Assembly: GCA_949987565.1 (NCBI GenBank)
Contig: OX465120.1
Span: 4,397,587 to 4,461,586 of the forward strand
From: Luidia sarsii
Taxonomy: Eukaryota; Echinodermata; Asteroidea; Paxillosida; Luidiidae
DNA: 64,000 nt
Direction of reading: 5' to 3'
Part shown: piece after piece, positions 10,041 through 24,999 of the stretch
How positions within the stretch are numbered: position 1 is the stretch's first letter
Layout: each line of letters starts with the position of its first letter
The notes under the pieces: generated by a model
Told to the model about the DNA's origin: nothing
Database searches by the model: none
The model's input: only the letters and a program-made list of their open reading frames with translations
Translations under genes and position numbers: made by a program

Positions 10041-11883
10041 TTAAGGCTGCCCGCCAGTCTTTGGAAAATTGATTATTTATGCAATTGACTAATTTTTCGT
10101 CAAATAAAAATAATCAGATCATAATGCTCAGGTACATGTAGGCTCTGGCAAAAAAGAATATTACAATGAATACTTATGCAAACTATTTTTTTTTTTCAAC
10201 CAGGCCATTCTAGAAAGTATGATTTTTTTGTGTGCTTTTCTCAACCAAAGAATTATTAAGTCTTTCCGTAGCGATTGGTAAACGAAAGATCACGAATCAC
10301 GTTTTGCTTTAAAAAAAACCCGAAATACATTCCCATTTCTGTATTTTGAATAGCTATATCTTAGAAATGTGTGTTCCGTCGGGGTTTGAGTCTTATTCAG
10401 GCGATGGATTTCAACATGGACATTATGCAAAGATTTGATCCCAAATGCGAAAGCCTCGTTTGTGCTTGAGAATGACCAGTGATTACGTTTCAACTCAATT
10501 ATGCGCGTGCGCACTAGTACGCAACAACTCGTGCCTATATGTACATGTCAAGTCGCACCCACAAATCTGCTCAAAACATAATTTAATAAATACAACTCTC
10601 GTGTAGGCATGTCAAATGCATTTCCCAATCTCTTACGAATCTAACAACTAATCCGCGATGAGTGTACAGTAAAGACATTCATCTTCTGCATTGCACTGTA
10701 TAAGTATTCAGCCAGGAGAGCTCTCTCAATTGAGAGTATACAGTGTTGTCTGCAATGTAAAATCAAACGTTAGAATTTTGATGTTGACCTAGTCTCCGTT
10801 TTTGGCTGTCTCTTGGAATAGTCCGATTGCGCGACCACTGTTTACATGCTATCACGTGCCTTAAATTGGGCTTTTATTTCATCTCATTTTACGGTTTTTA
10901 CTAAGTTACTAAGTTTACTATAATTAGCTTTTTATTCACCAACGTAGGACTGGAGGAACAGGCTTTTGAGTCACAGTGTTTTTCACTTTTGTTCCTCCTG
11001 GCCTTCTTAGATTGGATTGTCCTTACTCTGCTTGTCCTTTGATTGTCCTTACTCTGCTTGTTTACTCCTTCCCTCTTACCCTCCTGCCCAATGTCTTCCC
11101 CTTCATCCCCAGTCCTTGCCCCATCTCTTCCCCTTCTCATCCTGACCTATCACATCTCTGATACATGTGCATAATATTCTCCTTGTTTGGTATTTATTTA
11201 TCAATTTATCTCCCATCTTGAATTTCCATGATATAGAGTGTATGACCTTTCACCTTGAATGTACTTCTTGTTTGTTTTCCTTGGCCTAATAATGATAATA
11301 ATAATAATATAATAATCTTCTTTGCTAATTTCCACTTCTGCACCAAATGAGATCCAACAATATCCAGAATAATTCACATGATGGCATGTAAACATTGGTC
11401 GCACAATCTTCTTTCTGCCAATACTTTTTAGTCTACCCTTTGTAAATGTCTCCTATATTGTTGTGCCATATGAACTGTAGACATGAATTAAAACAATGTC
11501 TGTGCTGGTGTACTCTATCTACTAGAATAAAAGTGTCATATTTGAGAGGTTGGACAGGAAAGCTCAGTCTCAAATTTCGGCAGCTGGAATTAAAATGTTT
11601 TAACCGATGTGTCTTGTCAAAGAACATGAAATGTAATCCGTCTGCGTGTAATTTCATGCACGATCCACACGTATTTACATAGTTTCTGTTCTGTGGAGCT
11701 GTCCTGAAAGCGAAAAAATAATTCCCTACTCCCTTTAACTCATCTACAGTAGGCGCTCTTCAATATGGCCGCGGCCTGCTAAGGATGCAGCAATAGGTCG
11801 CCATCCATTACTTAGTTTGTTTGCTGTCTTATGCTTTCCTGATATATGATTTAATTCTATATAAATTCATAAATCATTTCATA
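10041..11883. other. Non-coding region, no gene seen
   Basis: AT-rich sequence. A short TAA/ATA microsatellite lies at 11286-11318, and a 24-bp direct repeat containing TTGTCCTTACTCTGCTTG lies at about 11018-11060. The paired frames at 11433-11682 lie on opposite strands of one segment with no recognisable domain. A fragment of an old retroelement cannot be excluded. Confidence 0.35.
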
Positions 11884-11967
11884 CTTTGCGTTGCATTGCA
11901 TTGCATTGCTTTGCATTGCAATGGAGTGCAGTGCAATGCAGTGTACTTCACTGCGGTGCATTGCATT
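11884..11967. repeat. GCATT pentamer repeat, self-complementary
   Basis: TGCATTGCATTGCATTGC turns into its complement (CAATGGAGTGCAGTGCAATGCAGTG) within 40 bp, so this stretch can fold on itself. Confidence 0.7.
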
Positions 11968-12927
11968 CTATTCGTATTAATTTTAAGGGATCCTTAGGTA
12001 TTATAGTAGCAGAAGGACTACACTAAATTCAGGCTTATGAAAGGACAGCATAATTAGTGAAGGGTTTCCGTCTGTGATGGAAAGATCCTTTTCACTGATT
12101 TCAGGGTTCAAAAATACTCCTTGTCAGTATACCAACAAAGTAGCCTAAACCCGTGTGTCTCTTTGAAAATCTTTGTTAAAATATTAATGCGGAGTTTGTG
12201 CCCCTTGGAAACCCGGCGAACTCTAGGACCGGCCGTAGTTGGGGCTCACTGCACACGACATTCCAACAAACGTCGCAGGGAACTTCTTCAAATTTTGAAT
12301 TCTTTTTATCGAGGGGATGGTGGGGTGATCTTGCCCGAATTCATTTGGCTCCAAGATTTCAAATCTCGCATGCAAAGTCTACCTGAGATGCAAAGTCTAC
12401 GGGCGTGACTGAAAACTTGCCATAGACTTGCACGTTCTATTGGCGGCCTTGACTGCGAACGGCTTCATTATTCACGGCCTATAAGATTGCTCAAACAAAA
12501 CCATTTGCTTAACCAAACCTTGGGCGCTCTCATAACGCGGTCTCATTCTGATCGTTTACTCGCCAGCTCGAATTTGACTTTCAAATCTGTTGGTTTCTCT
12601 TGGAAAGTGGCTTGATTAAACAAACTGAGAATTGCAATGTCGATCGAACATGAGATGCGCCATGTGTTTTTACGTGCCTTTTTCGGAGTTTCCGATTCTC
12701 ATTTGATCTCCGTTTACCCGATTATTTATGCCTTATTTGCAATTAAATGGCAATACATTCACACCATTTGTCTGTGTTTGGACAGCGTGTTTTGTTTCAG
12801 TCAGGATAAATCTGATTAAGACTTACCAAATAGTCCATGCGATCCCCATGTCAATACAGGTAGGCGATGCCTAAATCTCAAAGGATCTTTTCATATTTAT
12901 CAAGCTGGGAGACTTTCCCATCTGCAG
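11968..12927. other. Non-coding or unassigned
   Basis: The open frames at 12121-12408 and 12637-12819 have weak starts and no recognisable domain. I see no matched splice sites around them. Confidence 0.3.
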
Positions 12928-13006
12928 GTTCACTTGCTTGTTCGCGTCGACCGTGCCCAGCAGTGTCATTGACCTAGCCCGCATCCCGACTCTCAACCAA
13001 TCCAAG
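12928..13006 (+). other. Possible isolated exon, function unknown
   Basis: 79 nt flanked by a good acceptor (TTTCCCATCTGCAG) and a consensus donor (AAG|GTAAGA). One phase is open throughout, starting F-T-C-L-F-A-S-T-V-P and ending L-N-Q-S-K in phase 0. It lies upstream of the TATA box at 13238. Its phase does not join productively to any of the downstream exons described below. It could be the last part of an unseen upstream gene, a non-coding exon, or chance. Confidence 0.3.
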
Positions 13007-13221
13007 GTAAGATGACAGGCTTTGGTCTCGGATGTGCAGTGACGACAAACCGGGGCAGTTCTATTGGCTTTTTACGGTCGACACCTTCTCGTCGCTTTTC
13101 CACCGGAAGTGGGATCGGCGCTTACACAAAAGTTAGGTCCGGTCATTGTCTTGCCGTCTCTATGAAGTCGGGTGCATATACTGATGACTGGCAGACCATG
13201 GGCGGAGCATGCCCGTCTACC

Positions 13222-13272
13222 CACGTGCTGAGGTGCCTATAAAATGGTCAACTCGAATCCGGTGAACCATCA
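13222..13272 (+). promoter_or_regulatory. TATA-box promoter of the small secreted-peptide gene
   Basis: TATAAAA lies at 13238-13244, with an E-box CACGTG at 13222-13227. An initiator-like TCAGTC with its A at 13272 stands at the usual distance of about 30 bp. The implied 5'UTR is about 160 nt and leads to ATG 13434. The site is read from sequence only. Confidence 0.55.
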
Positions 13273-13433
13273 GTCGGCCAGAGTAATACTGCAGCCCGTA
13301 TATGTCACCGATTCGGCTAGATATAGTGCCTTCAAGATCGTTCATCGTCAAGAGTAAATCTGTTGGATGTAGTTACCAGCAATTAGGAAGCAATCTTAGA
13401 TTAGGACTGTTGCCTTGTACGTAGCACACACCG

Positions 13434-17611
<4,178 letters not shown>

Positions 17612-18884
17612 GGACCCGGTGACGTCACTTGGAAAACAGCCACTGATTGGTACATCCTACTCGACCAGGAATGACTTCGACCAACTCGGCAATTCATTGT
17701 TCGCACAATGTTGCATCCGTAGTGCTGAAAAAAACTCATATTTTGGGATAATGATACGGTTCAAACTTAAGCATTCCCCACGACCACAAACGCCCGCTTA
17801 CATGTATTTATGTGTAAAGCAGAAGAATGACGTCATTAAAACACGTGACTCAAGACGACCTTTGACATTTTGCTGAAACATAAACAATGCATGAATGACG
17901 TTATTACAAATAGGGGAATTGATTGCTCTTTACACATTGTGTCGAGTTAATTAAGAATATTATTTCTATCATTCAACGGCCGTCAAAAGCCCCCCAAAAT
18001 CAAAGCATGGCCACTTTCGAGTCTTGTTTCTGATTATGTTGCCCGCTCCTTGCAAAGATTAAGAACACTATAACATTGTACCAGTAACCGAAGACCTTCT
18101 TGAAACTGTCAAACTGATGTTTGTCTAACGAGTACAAAAAAAACACGTATGCGCCCGGTTTTTTTTAAATTAAAACTTGTTTATTCCGAAGATGAAACAC
18201 AAAATTGAGTATTTTGTGCGTTTCTTAACTCTCATTGCGTCTCTGTCATGCAATACCCCATTGGTTGTTGCCTAACGGGAACCAAATCCTACTGCTGTGG
18301 CAAAACCCGTGCAAATGTGCCCTTAATAGAGAGGTTTGGCAAGCGAACGGATACGGTTAGTGGAACTACTACTGGCCATGCGCTAGACGTGTGGACGACA
18401 CGGACATCTAGCTCGCTACACATCAGAAAGAAACGCGTAGAAAAGGGCTTTACTTTTTTGTCATGATGTTGTCCTGAAATGAGTAAATCGCTTGATATTA
18501 TTTCATGGGCCATTTTTGAGACTTTCAAACATATACATCTCAATATAGGGGATCGGGAACGTGGGTGAAGACTTCATTTTAGACTTATTTTACACAGCAG
18601 TGGAAGTGCAAACAGCTGGGGTTGCGAATCGGTGGAATGACCACAATCTGGTACGGTTAGGTGAAGGTATGCGGGCGAGTAGCGTGTGAGTGCGAAACCT
18701 CCCTATAATCCCGTGCGACTCGAACGGCTCTATCTATCAGTCGTTTCCTCATTTGGGAAGGACGAAGCAAGGGATATCTCCAGAGATCACGCCCAGCATT
18801 CATTCGGATCCAAAATAATCAATTGTTCTTAACCAAGCCACAGCAGAATGGGAATGACACAAAGTGGATGCCGCTGGAGATGAG
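17612..18884. other. 3' flank, no further gene seen
   Basis: Probably contains the secreted-peptide 3'UTR at its start (ATTAAA at 17835). Opposed frames at 18248-18543 share one segment and show no known domain. Confidence 0.35.
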
Positions 18885-18960
18885 AACACAGTGGAGAGCG
18901 TTGGTACTCAAAGCCTGGGGTCACTGGTTCAAATCCCTGTCCACTGGTTTCTTTGCCATT
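18885..18960 (+). mobile_element. tRNA-derived SINE head
   Basis: GTGGAGAGCGTTGGTACTC followed by the B-box-like ACTGGTTCAAATCCCTG. This matches a tRNA-derived SINE with a degenerate A-box. Confidence 0.5.
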
Positions 18961-19163
18961 CGTTTTTTCGATTCGTTCTAACGTTCCATCTGTTTGTCTG
19001 ACTTAATTTGAAACACCTGCATCCACATTGTGTGATCGCCGAGCTCCTGTAGCCAGGCCAATTAACAGCAATTTACAAATAACGATCGGCAATTCAAGCT
19101 TCATAAGTTGAAATTGGTTATACTTAATTTGAATTTGATGCACCAATCTCACAAGAAAACAAA

Positions 19164-19412
19164 ATGAAAGTGCACATTATCTCATCAATAAATCAAGCTC
19201 TTAACACTGTTGGTGTTACTCCTATTGCGCGCAAAAAATACAGCAAAAGTAGCAACGGAGTAATATCAAAGCCACTGGAACTCACCTCAAGTCATAGCAT
19301 GGGATCCGACAAGATAAACAGACAGACAGTCGGAAAGACAGTGGAAATCCACCGGATATCTTCACCTCAATCTGAACGCTCTGATGATGGGGCAGAAACA
19401 TCGGAGATTTGA
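19164..19412 (+). CDS. Hypothetical 82-aa open frame, doubtful
   Basis: The frame starts at an ATG with an A-rich context (AAAACAAAATG) and is serine/lysine-rich and hydrophilic, with no signal peptide, cysteines or recognisable motif. There are no splice sites or promoter evidence. It may be a chance frame; I list it because it is the longest ATG frame between 18.5 and 19.8 kb. Confidence 0.15.
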   Translation: MKVHIISSINQALNTVGVTPIARKKYSKSSNGVISKPLELTSSHSMGSDKINRQTVGKTVEIHRISSPQSERSDDGAETSEI

Positions 19413-19839
19413 CTGCCTGGAGTGGAGACTAGTCAACGCGAACCGTTGTCAGTATAGCGGCTACTCCAACTCGACGAACTGTACACACAGTGTTAAGCTC
19501 AGTTGCAGCGCACTATATAATAATATGGACCTTATTCGGGCGGACAATGCACACACCCACAGCATTGCATACGCATTGTAGCATGCAGGCTGGTCCAGTG
19601 GTAGGGCATGGGCATTCCAAGGACCGACCGCAACCAATGTAAACCTCAGCCTCTTCGATGATTAAGACCCTATTTCGGGCCATTTCCACTGAGCAAATTA
19701 TCAGAATTGGAATTGCTATTCAAAACCATGGGTTTGTTGAATGTGTGCTCGCAACCACTCCAGAGCGAGAATGCAGCCACACATGCCAAAATCGCCGCCA
19801 GCCGATTGAAAAAAGTCCATGTTCGCCCCGCCCCCTCAA

Positions 19840-20235
19840 AAATACCCCGGTTAGTATGTGACGTCACATACAGACCAAAAGCAGCCGAGCGAGGCAATCG
19901 AAATGGGAAGCACTATCTGTGCTCCAGCCGGGTAGGTCATGAATAATTCAACAAAGTGACGTAGAAGTAAAGTGAATGATTATCTTAATATGTACACGAA
20001 CGCTGTACATTGTGCAGTACATGTACATGTACATTATTCATATACGTCATAATGTTGAATTATTCATTACCTACCAGGCTGGAGCCCAGATTGTGCTTCC
20101 AAACTTTGTTTATATACGTCATAATGTTGAATTATTCATGACCTACCCGACTGGAGCCCAGATAGTGCTTCCCATTCGAAATGCTGAAACGATAAAGCGC
20201 GCTACTGCGTATGTGACAGTGCGGTATTTACGGCT
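19840..20235. mobile_element. Fold-back element with duplicated arm
   Basis: Left arm words GAAATGGGAAGCACTATCTG and GGGTAGGTCATGAATAATTC (19900-19960) are inverted at 20120-20185. The right arm is itself tandemly duplicated: TACGTCATAATGTTGAATTA occurs at about 20025 and 20114, each followed by a CTGGAGCCCAGAT word. The ends contain TATGTGACGTCACATA (19855-19870) and ATGTGACAG (about 20211). No coding capacity. Confidence 0.7.
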
Positions 20236-20263
20236 GATAGACAATAGAGAAAGAAATTGATTG

Positions 20264-20455
20264 GTCCGTAACCAACTCAGTCCGTGACCAACTCGGTCCC
20301 TATGGGAAAATCAATGTAACCCTAACCCCAACTTCCCTATTAACCCCAACTCTAACCTCGTGATCGTTTTGCTGCATTTTCCCATAGGGACTGAGTTGGT
20401 CACGGACCGATTTGGTCACGGGCCGAGTTGGTCACGGACCGAGTTGGTTATGGAC
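20264..20455. mobile_element. Fold-back element with GGTCACGGACCGAGTT repeats
   Basis: Left arm GACCAACTCGGTCCCTATGG plus GAAAAT (20286-20311) is inverted at 20375-20405. The arms are made of a 16-20 bp tandem word (GAGTTGGTCACGGACCGA). The loop carries TAACCCTAACCCC, which is telomere-like by chance or descent. Confidence 0.75.
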
Positions 20456-20529
20456 CGAGATGACTGACATCCCCTTATTTCCGTACGAGAGGGGACTACC
20501 CCTTACAAGCCACATCACTCGGAAGCATA

Positions 20530-20759
20530 GCGGGCAGTATATACAAATATATAACAAGGCATGAAACAGGAGACATGTGGCTTCGGTTTGGAAGATGACG
20601 AATCGTTTTGAAATTGACTCTTCAGCTTCATCTTCAACCGAAACAGTCCCGGCCCGCGGTCCAAGGTTAGGCCGGCCGGCGGCCGTCGTTCATAAAAGAC
20701 GTTCCTGGAGGAAAAATATTGCATTGTCTGCGCTGTTGCCTTTAGCCGCTGGAGGATAA
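20530..20759 (+). CDS. Possible 5' exon of an unknown gene
   Basis: A TATA-like AGTATATACAAATATATAAC (20536-20555) lies about 50 bp before ATG 20595. From it runs a GC-rich 54-codon frame beginning M-T-N-R-F-E-I-D-S-S-A-S-S-S-T-E-T, then basic R-R-S-W-R-K and a short hydrophobic A-L-S-A-L-L-P-L-A-A. A donor-like AAG|GTTAGG lies inside at 20665. No downstream exon could be linked, because the MITE at 20941 follows. It may be a relic. Confidence 0.2.
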
Positions 20760-20940
20760 TACAGTCAATCCCATCGCATCACCGCTGCAATCCTGCTTTC
20801 CGCTACCGGACAAAGGACGGGGAAGGAAGAACTGATTAAAAGGATGAATGGAAATCGGTGCCGCGTTACCAGAGCTGGCGGTCAGCGCTGATCTAGTGCT
20901 CACGTTTTATTTCCCGAAGATATCATTTAATATAGGTTAA

Positions 20941-21607
20941 AGGGGAATGAAACCCAGAAAACAATGTTGGCTTATCTGATTGGGTGTTAAAAACAACCTA
21001 CAATTACCTTTGGTGCTACTCACCTACGAGTTTCATTGAGAGGGAATTCGCGTTCCTGCAAACCGCCATTTTTTCGAATGGCCAGCCAGTCACTGAGGGG
21101 GGTATGACATCGCAACGGAAAACTCCCGCATGGGCCCGGACGGATGTACCCCTACTAAATGTATATACTGCGTGCAGTTATACACTCGCGAGCTGAACGA
21201 TGGTGTACTTCCAGGTGGTTGGGTGTCAACATGCTAGCGGGAAAAAGCTGGGGAAATATTTCCATGCAGTTCCCAACAAGGACAAGAGACCTGTTTGACA
21301 TCCAAAAGCCTGGCAGTACACTATCATTCAGCTCGCGAGTGTATAACTGCACGCGGTATATACATGTGGTATATGGGTACATCCATCCGGGCCCGTGCGG
21401 GAGTTTTCCATTCCGATGTCATACCCCCCGCAGTGACTGGCGGGCCTTTCGAAAAGATGGCGGTTTGTGGGAACGCGAATTCGACCACCGAATTCCATGA
21501 TTTGTCCCTCTTAATGAAATTCGTAGGTGAGCAGCACATAGGTAATTGTAGGTTGTTTTAACACCCAATCAGATAAGCCAACATTTTTATCTGGGTTTCA
21601 TTCCTCT
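20941..21607. mobile_element. MITE with ~270-bp terminal inverted repeats, TTAA flanks
   Basis: TTAA stands on both sides (20937-20940 and 21608-21611). The termini are AGGGGAATGAAACCC and the complement of AGAGGAATGAAACCC. The arms stay complementary inward to about 21215 and 21313 (TTGGCTTATCTGATTGGGTG, CGCCATTTTTTCGAA, GGGTATGACATC, GGGCCCG and the ATACACTCGCGAGCTGAA words). The unique loop of about 100 bp carries a THAP-like fragment. No full transposase, so it is non-autonomous. Confidence 0.85.
21200..21298 (+). pseudogene. THAP-like zinc finger remnant inside the MITE
   Basis: The 32-codon frame M-V-Y-F-Q-V-V-G-C-Q-H-A-S-G-K-K-L-G-K-Y-F... continuing with H-A-V-P-N-K-D-K-R-P resembles the start of a THAP domain (C..C, then F-H-x-x-P-x-D/K-x-x-R). 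The first zinc-binding Cys is replaced and the frame stops before the W and the second half. THAP domains are the DNA-binding end of P-element-type transposases, so this may be the captured end of the autonomous parent. Confidence 0.45.
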
Positions 21608-21611
21608 TTAA

Positions 21612-22796
21612 AGCTGTTTTCATGGTGCCTCCCTCCATTGTTGTGCCACGAGATTCAAACCTCCTTAAAATATTTAATTTCAACCGAGCGTGTTTGCATA
21701 AAAAAATATGACTGGCTTGGTGTCACTCGCCCTGTCGTTTGGAAACAGCGCTGCCGGCATCCTGTGCGTCTCGCCGTCTCCTCATCAGTTTACGTGGAGG
21801 CTAACCACTGCAGGGACTCACGCCGAGAGAAGTCCCTCCGCACGGCAAGTCGACTTCATTGGCTTTTCCGCCGCTGCATGCAGCCGTTAAAACGAATCGG
21901 ATTTCTTTGTTCGTCTTCTTTTTCTTCCGCGTTCAAATTGCGCGCGTGTCCTTGCTTTCCTTTTCGACTATACCAAAGTCGTGCTACCGATATCTCATGC
22001 AGAGAGCTGGAAAAAAAAGAACCCAGGCTTGTGGTAGCCTTGATCAAGGCGTTGGACGACGAAATAGAAATCTAAATCTGACCTTCAGAAATAATGTAGG
22101 TTGCTTTACGCAATACCATTGCAAGTGATACGCACTACGCAGCCCCATTCATCACCGCGTATATCCCCGCCCGAACATGTTGAGTGCGGCCTTCCCCTGG
22201 TCAGTAAACCAACCGATTGTCTAAGACTTGGGATGCACTCAAAGAACACTATATCATGTAGTTTATAATTCTGTTTGCATCAGAGCATAGGGCCTTTCCA
22301 TATTCAAACATGAGTCACATTCTACATTGATTGTGCACGACGTTTCGAGAACTAGAAGGCGCTGCATACAATGCAAAGCCGTGCGTCTCAGTATCCATTT
22401 AACCCCATGTGTACTGGACTAGTTCGCTCCATGAACATACTGGGTCCTTGGAGGCCCCCGATTGATCTCAGAAACGGAAGATCTCACTTACAGATATAAT
22501 ATTTCCAGGTGCTAAATCTGATAGCATGATTGATTTTAATTAGATGTGCATTTTTAATAATTAGCTAATTAACTTAACTGTCAAAATTTAGGACAAGTTT
22601 TCAAAGATTAGACATTATACAGTTCTGATTGTGTACAACTAATTCACAAATTCTCAACTTCCCCGTTACAACAAAAAGCAAGCACTTTTTATAACCTGAT
22701 GTTTTCCTTGTTTTTACAGCTTTTCGTCCTGTATTGTTTTTTATTGCATATGTTTTTAATTGCTTTCAAACTTTGATTAGTTTCTCTCGTAAAATT
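21612..22796. other. Unassigned, no gene seen
   Basis: A GC-richer patch at 21730-22075 has overlapping open frames in several phases, none with a recognisable domain. The rest is AT-rich. Confidence 0.35.
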
Positions 22797-22915
22797 ATAT
22801 ACAAAAATCTTGCAAACTGCAGACTTACTAAAATATTACCAAAATGCAAATCTCAATTTTTTTGGGAACTGACGTTTCGATCCTAGCAGGACCTTTCTCA
22901 AAGGCAAATCTATAG
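22797..22915 (+). repeat. Dispersed repeat family D copy (most complete)
   Basis: AAAATCTTGCAAACTGCAGAC, ACCAAAATGCAAATCTCAAT and GACGTTTCGATCCTAGCAGG followed by ACCTTTCTCAAAGGC. Four copies in the window show conserved order, two per strand. Confidence 0.8.
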
Positions 22916-23383
22916 TAGTTTCTCCCATGATAAAACAGAAGCATGAAATCAGTGTAACATCATTTCCCGCGCATGATTCATAAAGAAATGCAAACCACTG
23001 TCACACAGATAATTGTACAGAAGTAGGTCTACATGCAATTGCAATGACCAGTGCACACTAATTAACATGTAACACGAGATAGGCATGCCGATATGGACGA
23101 ACAAGGTACAAAATATTATGCGCAAGACAACAAAGGGTAGTCATGAAGCGAGAATCAAAAATCTATAGTGGTCGCGATGCAGTAACAACAAATATGGAGG
23201 GGGGGGGGGTTCTCCAGAGAACCTCTTACGCAGCTTGGGTTAAAGGCCTGTACAACAATGGTAAAGGTCTAAAGATTATCGAAGTTTTTAAGTTCAATCA
23301 TTAATCTTCATAGAGCCGGAGGGGATTCCACCCCTTGTATTTGTCTGCGTATTGAGGCTTCATGACCTTGGCAAAGAAGGTCA

Positions 23384-23466
23384 GTTATAATAATATTGGT
23401 GCAAAACGTGCCTCAGAAGCTTGCCAAAATCTTCTTAGGCACGTTTTGCATCAATTTTATTATAAC
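23384..23466. other. 83-nt hairpin with ~36-bp stem (pre-miRNA-like or MITE)
   Basis: The outer 30 bases (starting GTTATAATAATATTGGTGC) pair with the last 30 (ending TTTTATTATAAC) with one mismatch and one possible G-U. An inner AGAAG/CTTCT extends the stem after a C-T mismatch, leaving an 11-nt loop. The size and pairing fit a miRNA precursor equally well as a tiny palindromic MITE. The symmetric AT-rich ends favour the latter. Confidence 0.6.
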
Positions 23467-23502
23467 TAAAGGTTGCGTTCTCTGACAATGATAATTTCCA
23501 TT

Positions 23503-24999
23503 GGATTTCGGGGAAGTGTTTGTGTACTGTTTTCAAGAAAATGGAAAGTTCCTGCCGTTTGGAAGCCGCGTCGCGTCGAAAACTCTCCGATTTGAATGAC
23601 CGCGTTCGAGGAGTTAGACTGGTGCTGCTGTCTTATGTCTGGTACCAAATGAACGAGCGAAGTCCCCTTGTAGTATTTGCAACAAAGGTCACACCGTCCT
23701 GACCTCGTATACGATGAATACAGCCGTTAAAACATATAAACAAAGGCCCTGCTGCGTGTGAAGAAGCATCGTCTCGTTAGCGTACTTGATACGTCACACG
23801 GAAATCCAGCCATTTCATTGGAGCGCGTAGCGCGCGTAGCGCGCCATTACCAAGCAACGTGACATAGTTACAAACATCCAATCAGCGCTTTCTGATGGTT
23901 TCGTGTGCAAAACATGCCCACGTTGATTTGCATACTTCAACAGCGTGCTGGCATTGCCTTCGTTCACTACATGCTTTTATGGAAACTGCGCGTGCGTGTA
24001 TCAGAATTCGCCTATAGACCCTTTTAACTGACGTCACGTTGCTACTAGAAAAAGCGAGTTCCGCCATCTTGGAGTACACACATACGCTTTCGCTCGCACG
24101 TTTGTGTTCGTACGTTAGTCATCATGGCGAATTCGAATGCTGCACGGTCGGCTTATTACAGTTCTCTCGACATTCTCGGCTTTATTGCTGAAATAGATCC
24201 GTACACAATTAACCCGCGACAACAATTTCGTCCATCTTTTTAGCGAAAGTGTTCGAGTTGCGTCACCTTCTCTTGTCAGTACAGCGGGTAAACAATAACA
24301 ATAATTCTTATCACGATCCCCCTGCTTCCACAGCCAAGGAGAGCGCAAAAGTTAATCATCTTTCAACAGAACAAGTACCTCCAATCATGATACAACCACG
24401 GAGGAATAAAAAGAGATTCCTCCATGGCACAACTAGTAATACTATAGTAAAAAGCAATAGTAGTAGTACAACTACAACGAGTTCAAAACTTACCGCCGTG
24501 CATGTGGAGTTTTTTGTATGCACAGATGACTTAGTAACGGCGGTGACGACGTGCTTATGTGTGTAATCCAAGATGGCCGATAAACAAAACCGTGACGTCA
24601 TCGAAGACGGGTCTATATGGAGACGCGAACCTGGATTACGAGGAGAGTCCCAGCATCACACCGACCCATCGAGATGCGCCACATGCGACGTTGGTGTTTG
24701 CGGGAGTTTTTTAAACACCTTATACAGCACAGTCGTGCTGAGAAAAAAGTAAGTGGAAAATACCCACGGGATCGAACCACGAACCTACACGTTGGCAGTC
24801 GAGCATCTTTCACACAAGGACACTTGTTTTACGCAACAGTTTCGGATATCTTACACGTAAAAAAAAGTGAAAAAGGGTATTTACAAAAAACGAAAACAGA
24901 ACTGTTTTTGAAAGACCGAAACAACGAAGAAAAAAAATGAATAGGAAAACAAAACAGAACGAAGACAAGAGCCGTTTCGGAAGACCGAAACAGATGGAT
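23503..24999 (+). repeat. Long interspersed repeat, plus-strand copy
   Basis: Inverted counterpart of 1-749: the GGATTTCGGGGAAGTGTTTG start, the GCGCGTAGCGCGCGTAGCGC palindromic cluster (23821-23844), the GGCATTGCCTTCGTTCACTA block, the tRNA-like module (about 24735-24850) and the hairpin zone. It is interrupted by a MITE at 24017-24613. Its 3' part is the founder-like monomer of the tandem array that follows. Confidence 0.85.
24017..24613. mobile_element. Nested MITE, ~597 bp, TATA flanks
   Basis: Terminal inverted repeats of about 70 bp: GACCCTTTTAACTGACGTCACG.. and the complement of CGTGACGTCATCGAAGACGGGTC, with a second matched block CCATCTTGGAGTACACACAT / ATGTGTGTAATCCAAGATGG. Both ends are flanked by TATA. 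It sits inside the repeat copy at 23503, and the homologous copy at 1-749 lacks it, which supports insertion. The interior contains opposed frames (24249-24601) with no known domain. Confidence 0.8.

Noticed and set aside
20321..20345. Interstitial telomere
   Set aside because: Only two or three imperfect TAACCC words occur, inside the loop of a fold-back element.
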